Source: Spirochaetales bacterium (GTDB lineage: Bacteria > Spirochaetota > Spirochaetia > DSM-27196 > SLST01). From it: a DNA stretch of 6,013 nucleotides. The notes under the pieces were generated by a model, which saw nothing but the letters and a program-made list of their open reading frames with translations, had not been told where the DNA came from and did not search any database. A program made the translations under genes and the position numbers. The number at the start of each line of letters is the position of its first letter. Position 1 is the first letter of the stretch. Shown in pieces: positions 5,769 through 6,013 of the stretch. The DNA lies in contig SLST01000523.1 of assembly GCA_007130265.1 (NCBI GenBank), forward strand, positions 1 through 6,013, read 5' to 3'.

Positions 5769-6013
5769 ATGAAGAAACCCATTGCCCGCTCGCTCATGCT
5801 GGTATGTCTGCTTTCGCTCCCGGCGTTCGTGCTCGCGGCCGGAGGGAGCCGCGAGACGGGCCCTCCGGGAAGAGAGCTGCAGCGGACCGATTTGCGGCCG
5901 CTCGTGATCGGGATGATGCCGGCGGTCGACTCGGTGCCGCTCATCGTCGCCGAGGCGGAGGGGTACTATGCCGACGAGGGGCTCGAGGTTCGTCTCGAGC
6001 TCTTCCGCGATCA
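5769..6013 (+). CDS. ABC-type substrate-binding protein (NMT1/THI5/SsuA-like), 3'-truncated by the window edge
   Basis: The frame opens at ATG 5769 and stays open to the right edge, giving 81 visible residues of a protein usually about 320-340 long. Residues 1-24 form a Sec signal peptide: MKK charged start, hydrophobic core LMLVCLLSLPAFVL, and cleavage probably around VLA-A or LAA-GGS. The only Cys (13) lies inside the core without a proper lipobox, so a soluble periplasmic protein is more likely than a lipoprotein. The mature part, PLVIGMMPAVDSVPLIVAEA (45-64) then GYYADEGLEVRLELF (65-79), is the classic first beta-alpha-beta unit of binding proteins for taurine/sulfonates, thiamine precursors and similar compounds. 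The GAGG at 5761-5764 sits four bases before the ATG. Permease and ATPase genes are expected downstream, outside the window. The Gly-Gly-Ser after the cleavage site resembles spirochaetal binding proteins. The ligand is unknown. Confidence 0.88.
   Translation, partial: MKKPIARSLMLVCLLSLPAFVLAAGGSRETGPPGRELQRTDLRPLVIGMMPAVDSVPLIVAEAEGYYADEGLEVRLELFRD

Noticed and set aside
5795..5810. Lipobox around the Cys at residue 13 of the binding protein
   Set aside because: The residue before Cys is Val, not Gly, Ala or Ser, and the hydrophobic core continues well beyond it; a signal peptidase I site further on fits better.

Overview
The window is dense, high-GC bacterial DNA (roughly two-thirds G+C by eye). 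It carries six protein-coding genes, two of them cut by the window edges. No RNA genes, insertion sequences, CRISPR arrays or integration signatures were seen, and no gene-free stretch exceeds about 130 bases. The host cannot be fixed from this sequence. The best clue is the signal-peptide end of the last gene (VLAAGGSRETG), where a Gly-Gly-Ser/Gln-rich stretch follows the cleavage site. I recall this as common in substrate-binding proteins of Spirochaetota, so a high-GC spirochaete is my tentative guess.

Layout. Positions 1-771 (+) hold the C-terminal two-thirds of a class III (CaiB/BaiF) CoA-transferase. It overlaps by one base (TGATG) a complete amidase-signature hydrolase at 771-2156 (+), so the two are almost certainly one transcriptional unit. 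Facing them is an oxalate/formate-antiporter-like (OFA family) MFS transporter at 2203-3468 (-). A divergent region of 129 bases (3469-3597) holds a convincing sigma70-type promoter reading rightwards. It drives an uncharacterised 244-residue multi-spanning membrane protein (3598-4332, +), followed after 10 bases by a second, distinct MFS transporter (4343-5725, +). Then, 43 bases further on, comes the start of an exported ABC-type substrate-binding protein of the NMT1/THI5/SsuA-like class (5769 to beyond the right edge). A perfect TTGACA box overlaps the stop codon of the second MFS gene and may give the binding protein its own promoter.

How the parts may work together. The cluster resembles a carboxylate or amide uptake-and-catabolism locus: an exporter/antiporter and a second MFS permease, a periplasmic binding protein (its ABC permease and ATPase presumably lie to the right), an amidase that would release a carboxylic acid and ammonia or an amine, and a CoA-transferase that would activate a carboxylic acid as its CoA thioester. 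The substrate is not determinable from this window. The OxlT-like residues of the antiporter suggest a small (di)carboxylate, but this is inference. The least explained element is the membrane protein at 3598-4332. I see no evidence of a radically new system; the gene families are individually familiar and their combination is the interesting part.
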